Source of the DNA: Opeltia flavorubescens
Lineage: Eukaryota > Ascomycota > Lecanoromycetes > Teloschistales > Teloschistaceae
NCBI GenBank assembly: GCA_000442125.1
Contig: AUPK01000175.1
Coordinates: 124,001-188,000, forward strand
Reading direction: 5' to 3'
Length of the DNA stretch: 64,000 nucleotides
In this document: piece by piece, positions 9,824 to 21,112 of the stretch
Position numbering within the stretch: position 1 is the stretch's first letter
Layout: every line of letters starts with the position of its first letter
Notes under the pieces: generated by a model
The model's database searches: none
What the model saw: only the letters and a program-made list of their open reading frames with translations
What the model was told of the DNA's origin: nothing
Position numbers and translations under genes: made by a program

Positions 9824-10495
9824 ATGTCTATTTCCCCAGAGAGAGACCCCTCAGATTCCATCACCACGGTGGAGTCTCGAGGAAATATCGATAAATCGAC
9901 AGCAACGACGTCCCTACCCTTATTCTCATCTCCTCCTGCACCGGAAAACGTCATGGCCGACGTAACCCAGCTCAAGACTGCGGAGTCGAATGCTAAAGGG
10001 CATAATTCTTCAGCGGCGAATGGACAGGCGCGTGCTTCTTCTACTCCCGCTCCTTCGTCAAGGGTGTCTAGGAGCGTTAATTCCGGTTTCAGTCCCGAAG
10101 ACGATACTTCTCCCTCAGAATCATCTTCATCATCCCTCTCGCAGTCACTATCATCAATTTCCCCTCCGCCCTCATCACAGCCATCATCTCCTTCCTCATC
10201 TCCTTCCTCTTCCCCTTCCCCTTCCTCCCCATCCTCCCCATCCTCCCCATCCTCCCCATCCTTCCCTTCAACCCCATCATCTAAACCCACCTCCCCTAAC
10301 TCCACTCCTGAATCTAAAAACAAGCAAAAGGAACAAGAAGTAGAAGCGGAGGCGATCAAGCACCCCAGCCCTGCAGATGAGGACTGGGTTGATGCTAGCG
10401 AGTGGGATGGCGTAGGGGGGAGAGATGATACAGTGAAAGGAAAGAGGAGGAATTATCTGAGGGAGAAGAAGGTTAGACGACGGTGGGCTCGGTGA
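9824..10495 (+). CDS. hypothetical Ser/Pro-rich disordered protein
   Basis: 223 residues with an ATG start. The first 170 are disordered and dominated by Ser, Pro and Thr, including a perfect SPS/SSP tandem tract encoded by a TCC/CCA repeat at about 10190-10270. The C-terminus is different: DEDWVDASEWDGVG followed by a strongly basic KGKRRNYLREKKVRRRWAR end, a possible nuclear signal or nucleic-acid contact. No domain or signal peptide. Low-complexity repeats can keep frames open by chance in several frames here, so the gene is only moderately supported; the non-repetitive acidic/basic C-terminus is the best argument for it. Confidence 0.45.
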   Translation: MSISPERDPSDSITTVESRGNIDKSTATTSLPLFSSPPAPENVMADVTQLKTAESNAKGHNSSAANGQARASSTPAPSSRVSRSVNSGFSPEDDTSPSESSSSSLSQSLSSISPPPSSQPSSPSSSPSSSPSPSSPSSPSSPSSPSFPSTPSSKPTSPNSTPESKNKQKEQEVEAEAIKHPSPADEDWVDASEWDGVGGRDDTVKGKRRNYLREKKVRRRWAR

Positions 10496-11578
10496 GATGA
10501 ATAATAGGGTAGGAGTTGAGAAATAGGAAGAGAATTTTAAACAGTGTATGCAATAATAAAAACTTCTCCACAAAAGTTACCTACCTCCTTTTTTTCTCCA
10601 GCTTCTTTACCTGTATGTAGTTTTCTTTAACCGTAGTCTGTGAAGATATGTAAATGGTCATGCAATGCGTTCAATTCTTTATGTGAGAGTTGAATCATCA
10701 TTTCAGTTGATTTATGGTTGAAGTTTTTTTTTCAGATTAGATTATAGAGAGAGAGATGTGTTTGATGATGGATTTGGGGGTGCGGGAATGCATTTCAGCC
10801 AAGCTTTTGCATATTATTCCCAGGGGGAAAAGATATGTCTAGACTAGGCTTGGCGTCGGTTGAAAGCCGGTTAGATACAAAGGGACGCTAAGCCCCTTCA
10901 AGTATCATCTCCCGGGCAATCTTTATGCGGGGAATGACAAGAATGTGGCAGGAGTGATTCCCCGCACATGTATTCCTTCCCCCTATTGAATGTTAGTTCT
11001 GTGCTTTCTATACCAATTATATCGTTGTAGTGGTTTACACTGTCTTTACCACTTCTGCTTCTCTTGTACTAGGGCTGGAGGTAAGATCGTTGTGATGATC
11101 TCTTTATTCGTTGTCATGGGGATGGATGGATGATGTGGTAATGGGGAGAGGATGGATAGTCTAGTTTATGGTATGTGAAGGGGAGGTGTTATTGAGGGCT
11201 GTGAGTACTAAGGATTCGGTTTGGTGTGCTGGTGTTTGCTTTGGGGATATCTTTAGACCTTTTCTGTACTGGGTCTCAATATTGTTGTATCTCGTGATCT
11301 TTGGCATGAAATTTGTGGTGTCAAAGATGAGAGGTTTTGCAATTAATGGTAATTCTTTGATGCCTCTCTTCGTCGACAGGCTGGGGAACATGTTGCAAGG
11401 TAATGTCATCACGTCCTGCTGTCGGAAAATCGTTTTCTCGATCTTGTTTCTTTTCATGAAGAGGGGGAAAAATCCCTCTCAAAATGCTTGACAATAAGAT
11501 TGAAGATGTATAATCTATATGCACGCTTTTTTACATCATAATCGTATCTCTTCCTTCAGTCCCTCTTTAAAACTCACC
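10496..11578. other. intergenic, 1.1 kb
   Basis: Nothing supported. A 107-codon ATG frame at 11168-11491 (+) has no recognisable content. Confidence 0.4.
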
Positions 11579-12623
11579 TTACAGATCCCCACTCTTAATA
11601 ATCGTCGCGTGTGAATCACCTAACTCGGCCAGAACAGTCTAATCCAATGATAATCAGTATGCGCATCATCAATAGCTCAGGATTTTAAGCAGAAAAACTT
11701 ACATCAAGCAATTGCTGTGCCGAAGCTCCAGGGATATCTCGATCTCCAATCGCGTCGCTGACGACGCAAGATTCATAGCCTAGCTCGGCTCCAATGCGCG
11801 CTGTGGAGGATATGCATACGTGTGCCTGTGAGGGATTTATCAATCATGGGTTCACTAGATGAAGGGCTTTATCTAGGTGGGAAATGCATACCATGTATCC
11901 TATGGTTTGCATCTTGTCAGCTTCGGGGCTCTTTCAACGATGTTGGGGGCTGGAATGAAGACTTACCAACGAGTACGATTTTGCCCTTTCCTCCTTTCTT
12001 GAGATAGGCGTCTAGATCCGTTCCGGAGAAGGCACAGGGGTGCATTTTGTTTATGACCTGTAGATTCTCGTGTTAGTCATGTTTTCCTCTCTCCTCTCTC
12101 CCATATGCGATCCGCCATTTCAATTTTTTGGTTCAGGCCTTCTCTACTCCGCGCTCTGCTTCTCCAAATCCCAGTTTCGTGTTCTTCCCCGCTTCTTCGA
12201 GTTCATGCCCAAAGCCTCTAACCGTACCGCTCAGACTCTATAACAGCCTGCCCCCCCAAAAGATTTGTAAAAACAAAGAAAAGAAGAAAAAGAAGGAAGA
12301 TGAAAAAAATAATAACGCACCTCCTCCCCATCTCTCGGCTTCAGCTCCTCAAACTCCTCCGCCAATTCTGTCCCTGGCGTGAACAGCGGTGCTCCCGGCG
12401 GTGTCTGCTGTATAACATGCACCACATCCCCGCCCGCATCTCTATACTTCTTCAGCACGTCCGCGATCACGGCGCGGGATTTCTTGACATCGTTGATGGC
12501 GAGCGCGCCGTGGTCGTATTCGTTCTGCGCGTCGATGATGAGGAGAGTAGAGTCTTTGGGGGAGGCAGTGGAGGGTGGAATGCCGAGAAGGGCTCGGAAG
12601 GCTGTGCCTGGTTGGGGTTGCAT
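11579..12623 (-). CDS. isochorismatase-family cysteine hydrolase, five exons with an 8-nt micro-exon
   Basis: 194 residues from exons 12623-12321, 12057-11967, 11899-11892, 11825-11703 and 11638-11579; all phases close. The catalytic triad is visible: Asp31 in LLIIDAQNEY, Lys105 in INKMHPCAF and Cys138 in GYMAHVCISS. The cis-peptide region (VGYMAHVC) is split by the micro-exon, which supplies Gly-Tyr-Met. The family includes nicotinamidases and N-carbamoyl hydrolases; the substrate here cannot be told from the motifs. Likely cytosolic, no targeting signal. The length of about 195 residues is normal for the family. The 8-nt exon is required to keep both frame and a conserved motif, so I regard it as real. 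Confidence 0.9.
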
Positions 12624-13909
12624 TTTGTAGCTTTTTCGTTCTTTTTTATAGATGAGGTAAAGGAATTTCTATCTGGATGTATGGACTGAGAAGTAAAACG
12701 GGGAATAAGTTGGTGGCGAGAAGAGGTTCGGAGGGTTTGAAGTATGGAGATGAAGGTCTTTGTGAGATTGTGGGATCGAAGCCGGGGCTATAAGATCTTT
12801 TTGTATAAAGATTTGGAATCTTTCAAATCTTCCAATTCTAGAAATCTAAGGCGTAATCCATCAGCATCGTCATCGACTTTACCGAGAATGGTTACGTCGG
12901 GAAAACGTTTTCCCGGGATGCCGTTCTTTCAGGCAAAATGCTTGGCCTCGTCTGACATTTCTCAGCTGGATGGCCATGATTCATATTGCTGGATTATTCG
13001 ACGTCGGTACATCATCCGAGTCTTGGGGACTGGATATTCCGAAAATCCATATTCGTGTGTGAGATTATCGATGAGGTAGTGAAGCTAGGGATTTTTCCCC
13101 GCAAGCGCCTCCATCTGCTGTCATGCCTGGACCCTTGATCGTGGTGGAAATACTGCCAGTGCTGGACCCATGGGCATCAGCGATACCCGAAGCTTAGCAT
13201 GTAAGATCGGGTAAATATGACCCACCTTCTGCGGTCATCCTGCAGTCACCCTGACAGCTTTGGAGAGATGTCGCCATGCACTGCAGGAGTATGACCAACC
13301 CTTACTCCTGTGGGTAGCGCTCTAACCTCTGTTGAATGTCCGTGGTTCCCAATCAGTGTATCCATTCAAGGTTTCCATCTCCATACTTCTAGAACACAAG
13401 CCCCACAAGAATATGAAGACCGAAGTTGTCCCGGCACTAAACTGTTCTTGNTATTTTAAGAAAGGAATGTCCGAAAATCGATGAATATCTCCGTCCAATG
13501 AATAGGGTTCGCCGCTCCTTTCCGAGTATTACAGGCAAGACTTAATTTGGATAGATATACAATATAAGCCGCATGACTAGTCTATGGAAGTGTATTGGGT
13601 CCTTTCAAGACAATCCTGTACTTTCTTGCTTCCTACAGGGATTGATAGTTTCGTTCGGATAATTATGACCGGGTTCAAAAGGTTTCAAGGGCAATTGATT
13701 GAGATAAACTTTTCTCGATCTAATGCAGGAACAAAGGAATTTTGGCGGAAGTGATATTGTAATATTGTAGGAGGTGGGTAAAAGCCTTTGATCAGAGTCA
13801 ATATGATGTCCTCGTCGCTTTGCAATGTGCGCTGTGCGCAGTGCGATATTCATCCATGTAAAATCCGTGACGGCATAGCCACTCATCATTCGTACAAAGC
13901 GTTCAGTCG
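12624..13909. other. intergenic, 1.3 kb
   Basis: No gene seen. One undetermined base near 13451. It lies between the start of the hydrolase and the 3' end of the kelch gene. Confidence 0.4.
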
Positions 13910-15304
13910 TCATTTTACGCTGATGATCCACCCTTCGCCTTCCGTCTCACCCTTCGCGTTAATACCTCCCCACACGACTACACCACCACCATCAAAATCC
14001 TTACCAAGCTGGCTACCTGCAAACCAGCCCCTTGGCCCAGGATGGCTCTTACCTTCCGTTTCAAGTCCCCCAGAACCTTCCTCGTTCGGGACGACCTTGA
14101 CTTCCGACCATGTGCCTTCACCAGTCGAGATTCCCATCAAGGATCGTGTCTTGTCCTTGATACCAGCAGCTGCCATATCTATAGCTGGTGTCTGGTAGCT
14201 CCATGTGTCGCTCCAATACTCGGTCTGCTCTGCCTTCTCGCCTTCGGACACCTTTTCACCCATGAAGTACAGGAGGTAGAGCCGTCCATTGCCGGTGGTG
14301 ACTGGAAGGAGCCCCGCACCTTTTCGAGGCTGTGGACCCGGCGCAAGGGGATTGGTGGGGAAGGGCAACGCTGTCCATTCGGGCATTTTGGCTTTGAGAT
14401 CGAGGTCGGCGGTTCCGCGAGCATCTTTGTAGGTCGAGGGTTGTAGCTGGAGGCTGTGGATTTCATTTCCGACTTTCGAGGTTCCACCGAGGATGTAGAG
14501 GCTCTGGTCCGCGGAGGCTAGGGCAGGAGGATATGGCATGGGAGGGATGGAGGGCAATGCAGACCAGGTTTTCGTAGCGATAGTGAATGTCCAGACGTCG
14601 GTCAATGGATCTGAAGAAGAAGAGAGGCCGCTGCAAACGATGATGCTTCCGTGGGGCTCTCTAGGCGGGGTGGCTTTGCCGATCATGGCGGGAATCTTGC
14701 TGACGGTAGATTTGATTTGCTCTGTGTATGACGCGGTTTCTGAGACGTTCGTGTTTGGAAGAGGGTGCTCGTTGGCGACAGCGCTATGTTGATATCGAGA
14801 AGGCGGGTAGGAATCCTCGTTTGAGGGGTCCAAGGTAGTCCAGCACAACGTCTCCGTGTCGAATACCCAGACTTTGCCATTCTCCTCCAGAACCCGCTTA
14901 TCTTCACCCTTCCCTCCGAAGACATATATCCTGTGACCCAACGCGCATGCAGTATGGCCTGCTCTTGGACCTGGGACCGGCCCATCCTCCTCTTCACCTA
15001 AAGAAGGCAAGCATTTGTATTCCGGTTCACCAACATTGGAAGGCTTCTTTGAGGGTAGCTTGATGATGTGAATGTTGTCGTCCGCTAACTTCCCAGGTGA
15101 CTCTTCTCCTCCAAAGATGTATGCCTTCCCTGAAATGACGGTGATGGAATGTGAAGATCTTGGAAGGAAGGCTTCGCTGGTGATGCGGGTGAAGGTGGCA
15201 TTGAGTGGTTGTGTGGATTGAGCGAGACCAATGCCTGCAATGGCTGCTCCTTCGACTGTAGTGGAAACAGCTTGTTCAGCTACGACAAAAGTCGCTGGAT
15301 CCAT
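13910..15304 (-). CDS. kelch-repeat beta-propeller protein
   Basis: 464 residues, single exon, ATG at 15304. About six kelch blades are recognisable by their GG or Y-x-F-GG motifs: KAYIFGGEES (60-69), RIYVFGGKGE, SIIVCSGLSS with DVWTFTIATKTWSAL, SLYILGGTSK, RLYLLYF with DTWSYQTP, and VVVWGGINAKG near the end, consistent with one closed propeller. The first about 45 residues are a non-repeat leader. There is no enzyme motif, F-box, BTB, signal peptide or membrane segment. Kelch proteins of this size usually act as protein-interaction scaffolds; the partner is unknown. The propeller fold is a confident call, the role is not. Confidence 0.88.
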   Translation of the reverse strand: MDPATFVVAEQAVSTTVEGAAIAGIGLAQSTQPLNATFTRITSEAFLPRSSHSITVISGKAYIFGGEESPGKLADDNIHIIKLPSKKPSNVGEPEYKCLPSLGEEEDGPVPGPRAGHTACALGHRIYVFGGKGEDKRVLEENGKVWVFDTETLCWTTLDPSNEDSYPPSRYQHSAVANEHPLPNTNVSETASYTEQIKSTVSKIPAMIGKATPPREPHGSIIVCSGLSSSSDPLTDVWTFTIATKTWSALPSIPPMPYPPALASADQSLYILGGTSKVGNEIHSLQLQPSTYKDARGTADLDLKAKMPEWTALPFPTNPLAPGPQPRKGAGLLPVTTGNGRLYLLYFMGEKVSEGEKAEQTEYWSDTWSYQTPAIDMAAAGIKDKTRSLMGISTGEGTWSEVKVVPNEEGSGGLETEGKSHPGPRGWFAGSQLGKDFDGGGVVVWGGINAKGETEGEGWIISVK

Positions 15305-15939
15305 GGCTGCTTAAAGATTGGTTTAAATTATTGATGACGGCTTCCAAAAGACATGGACTTGGCTTCTTGTTTTGACGCGTCAAGCGCCTGAGATCACGCT
15401 ACGTCATTTCATATATCATCGGCGTCTTCGAGTATGTTGTAGAAAGCGTCCACAATGTTGATAGACTTGAATTCTCTCAATGAATTTCCAGGAAAACATG
15501 CATTCCAGCTTGAGCGTACTTATGAGGCAGGCTACTCATCCGAACCGAACATGGTCGAATGGGACAGAAAGCTTGGGTCCGCTTCTTATGCCACCTTATG
15601 ACCTCGTGATGCATCTCCTGTTTCGACCACCTTGATTTCGGGTCCTAAATTTACTTAGTCTGAACGATGCATATTTCATAGCCTGTGGTTGGTCTGTCTT
15701 TTCCATTTGGTCCTTGACTTGATATGTTCATCACTCGTCGAGCTCGAGCCATTGCGCATATCTAGTGCAGGTGAAGTAAATACTCAGTCAGAGATCACAT
15801 CGATGTGTTGATATCACGACTTTTCTCTTTGAGAGCGCGGTCTCACTCAACACACTTCTGAAAGAGATATACGTTTTATAAACATGACATTGAATTAATC
15901 ATCTGCCACTTCACATCACCGACATCCACACTGCTGCTT
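15305..15939. other. intergenic, divergent promoter region
   Basis: Shared upstream region of the kelch gene (-) and the acidic-tract gene (+). No gene or repeat found. Confidence 0.4.
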
Positions 15940-17247
15940 ATGCCTACCTACCATTTCACTACGCACGAATTACTCAGTCCCAAGATGTCCCCGCAAAGCT
16001 TCAGCCTGCCGACATCTAAGCGGAGCGGGCATCCTATTTTCCCTATTACTGATGGCGTTCCGCCAAAAGATGATCATCCCACACGTGAGATTACCAACAA
16101 TTCACCGCCTGGTATCGATATCTCGCCTTACGGTACTTGGAAACCAGTGGCTCATGACATTCCTTTAACAAAAATCGAAACTCTCGACCTAACGGATCGC
16201 TTTGGCTACCAACCCGCCATGAAAGCCAAAACAAGACCCAGAAATGCGCTCAAGAAAGGATTCAAGCCATCAAAAATCTCTAGCCTCCCGATGAAGCGCC
16301 AAATCCTTGAAATCTCATCAGGTGAGGATGACGATGACGATGATGACGATGATGAAGATGGTGATAAAGAGAACATCTCTGAGCCTTCACCTTTACATAA
16401 GAAACATGCGCGTATAACTACGTTTGGCAACCACGCACGTCGACATGACTCGGTGCTCGAGGAGATTCAAGCTGCTGTCGGAGGAAAAAATTCATCTCCA
16501 ATCGAGCAGGCTCCTGTTCAAGCTATGGGCGATGAAACGACGCTTCCCCATTTGCGTACATTTCCAGCCGCAGCCAATGACGACGCTCGGCTTTCACCAC
16601 ATCCCAGTGTCTCATCGGAGACAATACAAGTAACGACGGACATCGAGTACGGCAATGGAACCGGGCATGAGCTTCCTCCTGATGAATATGTTCCTAACGG
16701 CAACCCTTTTGCTGACGACAACGCATTTGCGACGAGTCAACCTGCTGTTACCAATCACGCGACTGTCGCCAGCACTCAACCTTTCACTGCCGAGCAAGCG
16801 ACTACTGCCAACAATGATTTCGCGACCGCCACACCAATCGGCCTCAATCCCAATGCTGGCAACCCTTCTCTTCCAGTTCTCACTCCCCACATCCTCAACC
16901 ACACCATCTTACGCGTCTACCGTCCTGATGCTGGCGTCGTCTATCTCCCCAACGGCAGCGTCTATGTCCCCTTCAAACTCCGTTCTTGCACCACCATCCA
17001 AGCCGTCTTCTCCGCTGTCACGAAGGTTCTGTACGACACCGACCGCCCTATCTTCTTGTTGACAATGAAGCTTGATGGAGCTGAGGCGGGAGGAAAGGGC
17101 GTTATTGCCGTTCAGGCGGATGTGGAGGATAGCTGGGAATGTTTCTTGGAGGAGGTGCAGCGGTGGGAGGGCTGGAAGGATGGCGGGGTAGGTGATCTGG
17201 GAGTGGATGTTCATGGGTATGTGAACCTGGCGCGGCAGGGAATCTGA
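15940..17247 (+). CDS. hypothetical protein with Asp tract and conserved-looking C-terminal domain
   Basis: 435 residues, single exon. The N-terminal 320 are mostly disordered. An uninterrupted acidic run (GEDDDDDDDDDEDGD at about 127-141) follows ILEISS; a hydrophobic core before acidic residues is the pattern of SUMO-interacting motifs, which is only a suggestion. The C-terminal 115 residues look folded: HTILRVYRPDAG, YVPFKLRSCTTIQAVFSAVT, then two strands and ECFLEEVQRWEGW. A similar small domain placed after disordered leaders occurs in other fungal orphan proteins I have seen, without known function. Basic stretches near 75-110 could direct it to the nucleus. No catalytic motif. Confidence 0.7.
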   Translation: MPTYHFTTHELLSPKMSPQSFSLPTSKRSGHPIFPITDGVPPKDDHPTREITNNSPPGIDISPYGTWKPVAHDIPLTKIETLDLTDRFGYQPAMKAKTRPRNALKKGFKPSKISSLPMKRQILEISSGEDDDDDDDDDEDGDKENISEPSPLHKKHARITTFGNHARRHDSVLEEIQAAVGGKNSSPIEQAPVQAMGDETTLPHLRTFPAAANDDARLSPHPSVSSETIQVTTDIEYGNGTGHELPPDEYVPNGNPFADDNAFATSQPAVTNHATVASTQPFTAEQATTANNDFATATPIGLNPNAGNPSLPVLTPHILNHTILRVYRPDAGVVYLPNGSVYVPFKLRSCTTIQAVFSAVTKVLYDTDRPIFLLTMKLDGAEAGGKGVIAVQADVEDSWECFLEEVQRWEGWKDGGVGDLGVDVHGYVNLARQGI

Positions 17248-18172
17248 GGTTTGTATGGGGATGGCGGCGTGAGATCTAGGCTGTTGTCCAGTCACTCTGC
17301 GAAAGGATGTATGAAGGTATGGATATGAAGCATGTGATACGTTTCGATTGTTCAGATCCGTCACCGGTCTAGCGTCTATATGGCTTTTGTTGAAGAGCTT
17401 TTCTGACTAGGGCAGATACGAATCAGATTACCATAATGATGATCATCAATCCATGGTCGACTCTACCATTTTACTTTCCCTTTTCTTCAAGCCCGCAATC
17501 TTTTCACTCGCGAATGCAAGATATATATGCGCACATTCTTGCCTTTGAATTGATTCATCCTTCAAGATACTTCTGTTGGAGATTCTACCACGCAAGATGG
17601 ATTCCGCATCGGTTCTTGCTATCATCATTCACCGCTTAACTTAGTAGACATATAGCTGTCTAAAAATCTTATCCCTTCTTGCTGAATCTGCGCAACTTTG
17701 AGTACGGGATACTGATACTAGGTTACATTGAAGTGGAAAATCAATCTCATCGTCTGATCCATGTTCATCATCGGTAACTGGCCTCGTGAGTTTATATGTA
17801 CATGGTACTAATTCTTGCTTTGTGTTCACTGGGAACATAATAGCGAATTTGTTATCCACAGAAACATATCGTTGTGGATACACCCATGTTATGTTATTTC
17901 GTTATCAACGACAGAAACTTTTGTTGTCGCGCACATTCGTCGTACCGCTGATTTTATAAACAAATGATGTGGGCAGACAGGTGAACGACGCGGAGTATAT
18001 ATACTATGATTATGGCCAATAGATCACAGACGGCACAGGGCGCTAATCTACAGATTTAGGATGTGAACAACTTTCTTTTGTTGAATGGTACGTAGATAGA
18101 TGTTACTCCAAATATATACTATCTTTATCTTTCCTTAACTTCGCCCTGGGTAGGGAGAAAAATGTTCTTACT
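17248..18172. other. intergenic between converging genes
   Basis: Tail-to-tail 3' regions of the acidic-tract gene and the ankyrin gene; nothing else supported. Confidence 0.45.
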
Positions 18173-20589
18173 TTAGCTGGCTAGAGCAGTGGTCCCAGTA
18201 CTCGGCGCAGAAATCTCATGATAACTCTCGATAACCGATTGCGATTCAACAGCGTCCGTATATTCATCGCTTTCACCGTCGTCGTCGCCAACAGCTACCA
18301 TATCACTTTGCTGTACCAGGTTATTTTCACGGAACACCGAGCTGATCAGCTGGTCAAAAGCGGACTGAAGAGCCGAGTCCGCGTTTCCCCGTTTCTGGAA
18401 GCATTCCAGGCACGTCTTGTTCTCCGAATCCTTCGCCAGGACATCCAGGCCGCTTAGATGAGCATCTGCCAGAGTTCGCAAAATCAGAGGTGTTCCCTCG
18501 CACGCGGCTACATGTAAGATTGTTTGCTGATAGACGCTGATGATTCTATAATTAGCGTTGTGGTCCAGAAGTGTTTGGAGTATCTGATCCGCTTGGTAGA
18601 AGATTGCCATAAGGATCGGTGTGTCGCCCCCGACGTTGGCGATTTCGGGATCGGCGTTTGATTCCAACAGGTATTGTGTGTTCTTGATATGGTTTTGCCG
18701 TACTGTATATTGAAGCGCGGTATCGCCGTCGTAGTCTATCGCGTTGATGTCTACATGCGCAGCGATTAGTGGTTCGAGAATAGCAGGGTCATCTTTCATG
18801 ACGCAAGCTTGGTGCAGCACTGTTCCGCCGTACGCATCGCGCTTGTTGGTATCCGCGCCATATTCGAGGAGGAGCCGGATGGTGGGCAAATGGGACGATC
18901 TGACTGCCTGGGTCAAAGCTGTGTTTCCTTCAAAGTCCCGGATTTCGAGGTTCGCGCCATGATCAAGGAGGATCTTCGCTGCGGTATCATCACGCCTTGC
19001 GGCGGCCCAGGAGAGACTGGACCGGTTGTTGGCGTCCACGTCGTCGATTCCTGTTGTGGAAGCCGCTAGGCGAGAGGTCAATGAATCTTGATAGATCCCC
19101 AGTACGATTTTGTGTAGAACACTGAATTGGCGGGTCTCGGTATAATCACCCCTAGCGAATACGTGCAAGAACGTGTCAGTCTCATCGGGCTTCATGTGGT
19201 TGCCAAGGACTAGATCCCAGGCGCTGTCAATCGGTTTTCTAGATTATGTAAGGGTCGCTGTGCACGCTCTGGCCAAGATAGACAGGATCACCTTCCATTC
19301 TCGTCCTTAAGATACATGTCTGCACCTTGTTGTATCAAGAATCTGCTACACTCGGTTCGTCCATTCGTGGCAGCGTACCAAAATCTTGTCAGATCGATAA
19401 GTTTGATTGGAGTGAGAGCAGCCCACATACATGAAGTGCCGATTGGCCATATGCGTTAACGTCAAAGGGCGATGCCAGATTCTCGTCGAAGAGTTTTTGG
19501 ATTGAAATGACTTGGTCGGCATGAGCCAAACGCCATAGGGGATGGGACCAACCCACCAGGCGTGGGACATGCAGATTCAACTGAGGTCCTTTGAACGCAT
19601 TGAAAGAGGCATTGAAATTCAAAACGCGGGAGAGGAACCATGTTGGAAAGTAATATGAAACATGCATCGAGGGCGATGACCTCTTTGAACACGTTTTCTC
19701 GCTGCATGGCGCTGTCAATATGGGGAGACCCGAGTATCCAATGAATAGCGATCCCATCATATTCTTTAATACGCGCGGAAATCGGACAGAATGCTGTGCA
19801 TGGCAGCAACAACTGCACCAGATCTTGCATGACCCGTATGGTCGCATTTCTGTTCTAATACAAACTGTGTTGTTGTCAGGTTGGGGGTTCTGTTGGTTCA
19901 TCGTCTGGAGTATTCCATACTCCCTCAGCCGTGCGATAGAGCTGATCGGAAAAAGATTGCTTTCTCCAAAGATAGGTGCTGAATCTGTCCGAGTATTCCC
20001 TCGGACTTGAGTTGCGATTTCAGTCAGCAGAGCTGTTGTTGCTTGTTGTTCGCCTCGCCAGCTTGACATCTGGCTAGATATATCGACCACTTTTAACTCT
20101 ACACGAGACATCGTAGAGCTAAAAATTTCAATACCATGCAGTATATGTGAATTCAAAAGCTACTTACGATGTAACTATGCCCAACGCTGTCCCGATGTTT
20201 ACACGATTACTTCTCAATTCTCTTCGCATCAAGTCAACATCGGGACTAAGCCGACTCCAGGCTAAACGGCTTATCCTGGTAGTTCCATTGGACCGTATCT
20301 TCAACAGCTTGGTGTTAGTTAGATTATCAAGAGCGCGTAGCTGGTCTATCGCTCTATCAAGATGGCTTTTCAAGGCGACAACAGGGCCCTTGAATTTCTC
20401 TTCCTCCAACTGATTACTGAAGCTTGCAACCTGAGATATGATTGCTCGGAGATCCGAGACCTCATTGATCAAGCTCGATAACTCGGCAGGAGCGTAATGA
20501 ATTGCTCGGACCTTCGCAAGGCTTTTGCTGACTTGCATAGCAATTCCAACGATTGTCAGAACGCTCGCCGTCACAGAAAGTGGATCCAT
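18173..20589 (-). CDS. HeLo-like N-domain and ankyrin-repeat protein (STAND-related, no NACHT)
   Basis: Exons 20589-20168, 20118 to about 19431, about 19384-19292, and 19238-18173. The N-terminus MDPLSVTASVLTIVGIA and the helical 140 residues after it match the fungal N-terminal domain of STAND/NLR-like proteins (HeLo-like, PigL_N type). The middle holds a Cys-rich segment (CKIWCSCCCH) followed by RFPRVLKNMMGSLFIGYSG and SYYFPTWFLSRVL, a conserved block of fungal ankyrin proteins that may bind metal. The C-terminal about 400 residues carry six or more ankyrin repeats (NRSSLSWAAARRDD, GNTALTQAVRSSH, GDTALQYTVRQNH). No nucleotide-binding domain is present. Junctions 1 and 3 close in phase. Junction 2 does not: the good GTATGT donor at 19430 and the only nearby AG shift the frame by one base just inside the first ankyrin repeat. 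Either splicing is non-canonical (GC donor) or the gene is disrupted. Confidence 0.8.
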
Positions 20590-21112
20590 AGCACACTCGG
20601 AACACGATGCTTGGAAGCGTCACTGATAAAGGTAAGTCTTTCCTATGGTATTGGGAATCCGACAACTACTGGAAACAACGAGGATTGTAGATGAAATACC
20701 GCTGTGATGACCATCAGTGTATCGCAAGGCTGTACCTTCGAGGTGCGGGGCAGGCAAAAGAACAAAAGGCGAAGCAAGACTGGTCGATCCCATACCATGC
20801 AGACCACCGAGGCGACCTATGAAGCAAGAGACAAAAATCGCACCACAGGCGACCCTACCAATAGGACGATTAAGTTATGTGAAGAGGGTGTCAGTGACTG
20901 TAGACGCCAAGCAATTGTACGCCCCATTGCTGCTTGCAGCCGGGTCGTCTGACTTCGGTTCCAATACAGCTCATGTACCATGAGCAACAACTACTTCAAG
21001 AGCTGTCCAGCCCTGCCTGTTCTCTATTCTAGCAAGACAGGACTTGAGCACATTACTTTGACTCAAGTCCTCCAGCCATACCTCCAATTTCTATCACGGC
21101 GCCTTGTCGACC
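20590..21112. other. divergent promoter, ankyrin gene and GT2 gene
   Basis: Head-to-head intergenic region of about 520 bp; no other gene supported. Confidence 0.45.

Noticed and set aside
9990-10343. Alternative frames over the Ser/Pro repeat (both strands, up to 206 codons)
   Set aside because: A TCC/CCA repeat keeps several frames open; only the frame with an ATG at 9824 has a non-repetitive C-terminus.
11168-11491. 107-codon plus-strand frame
   Set aside because: No motif and isolated in a long intergenic stretch.
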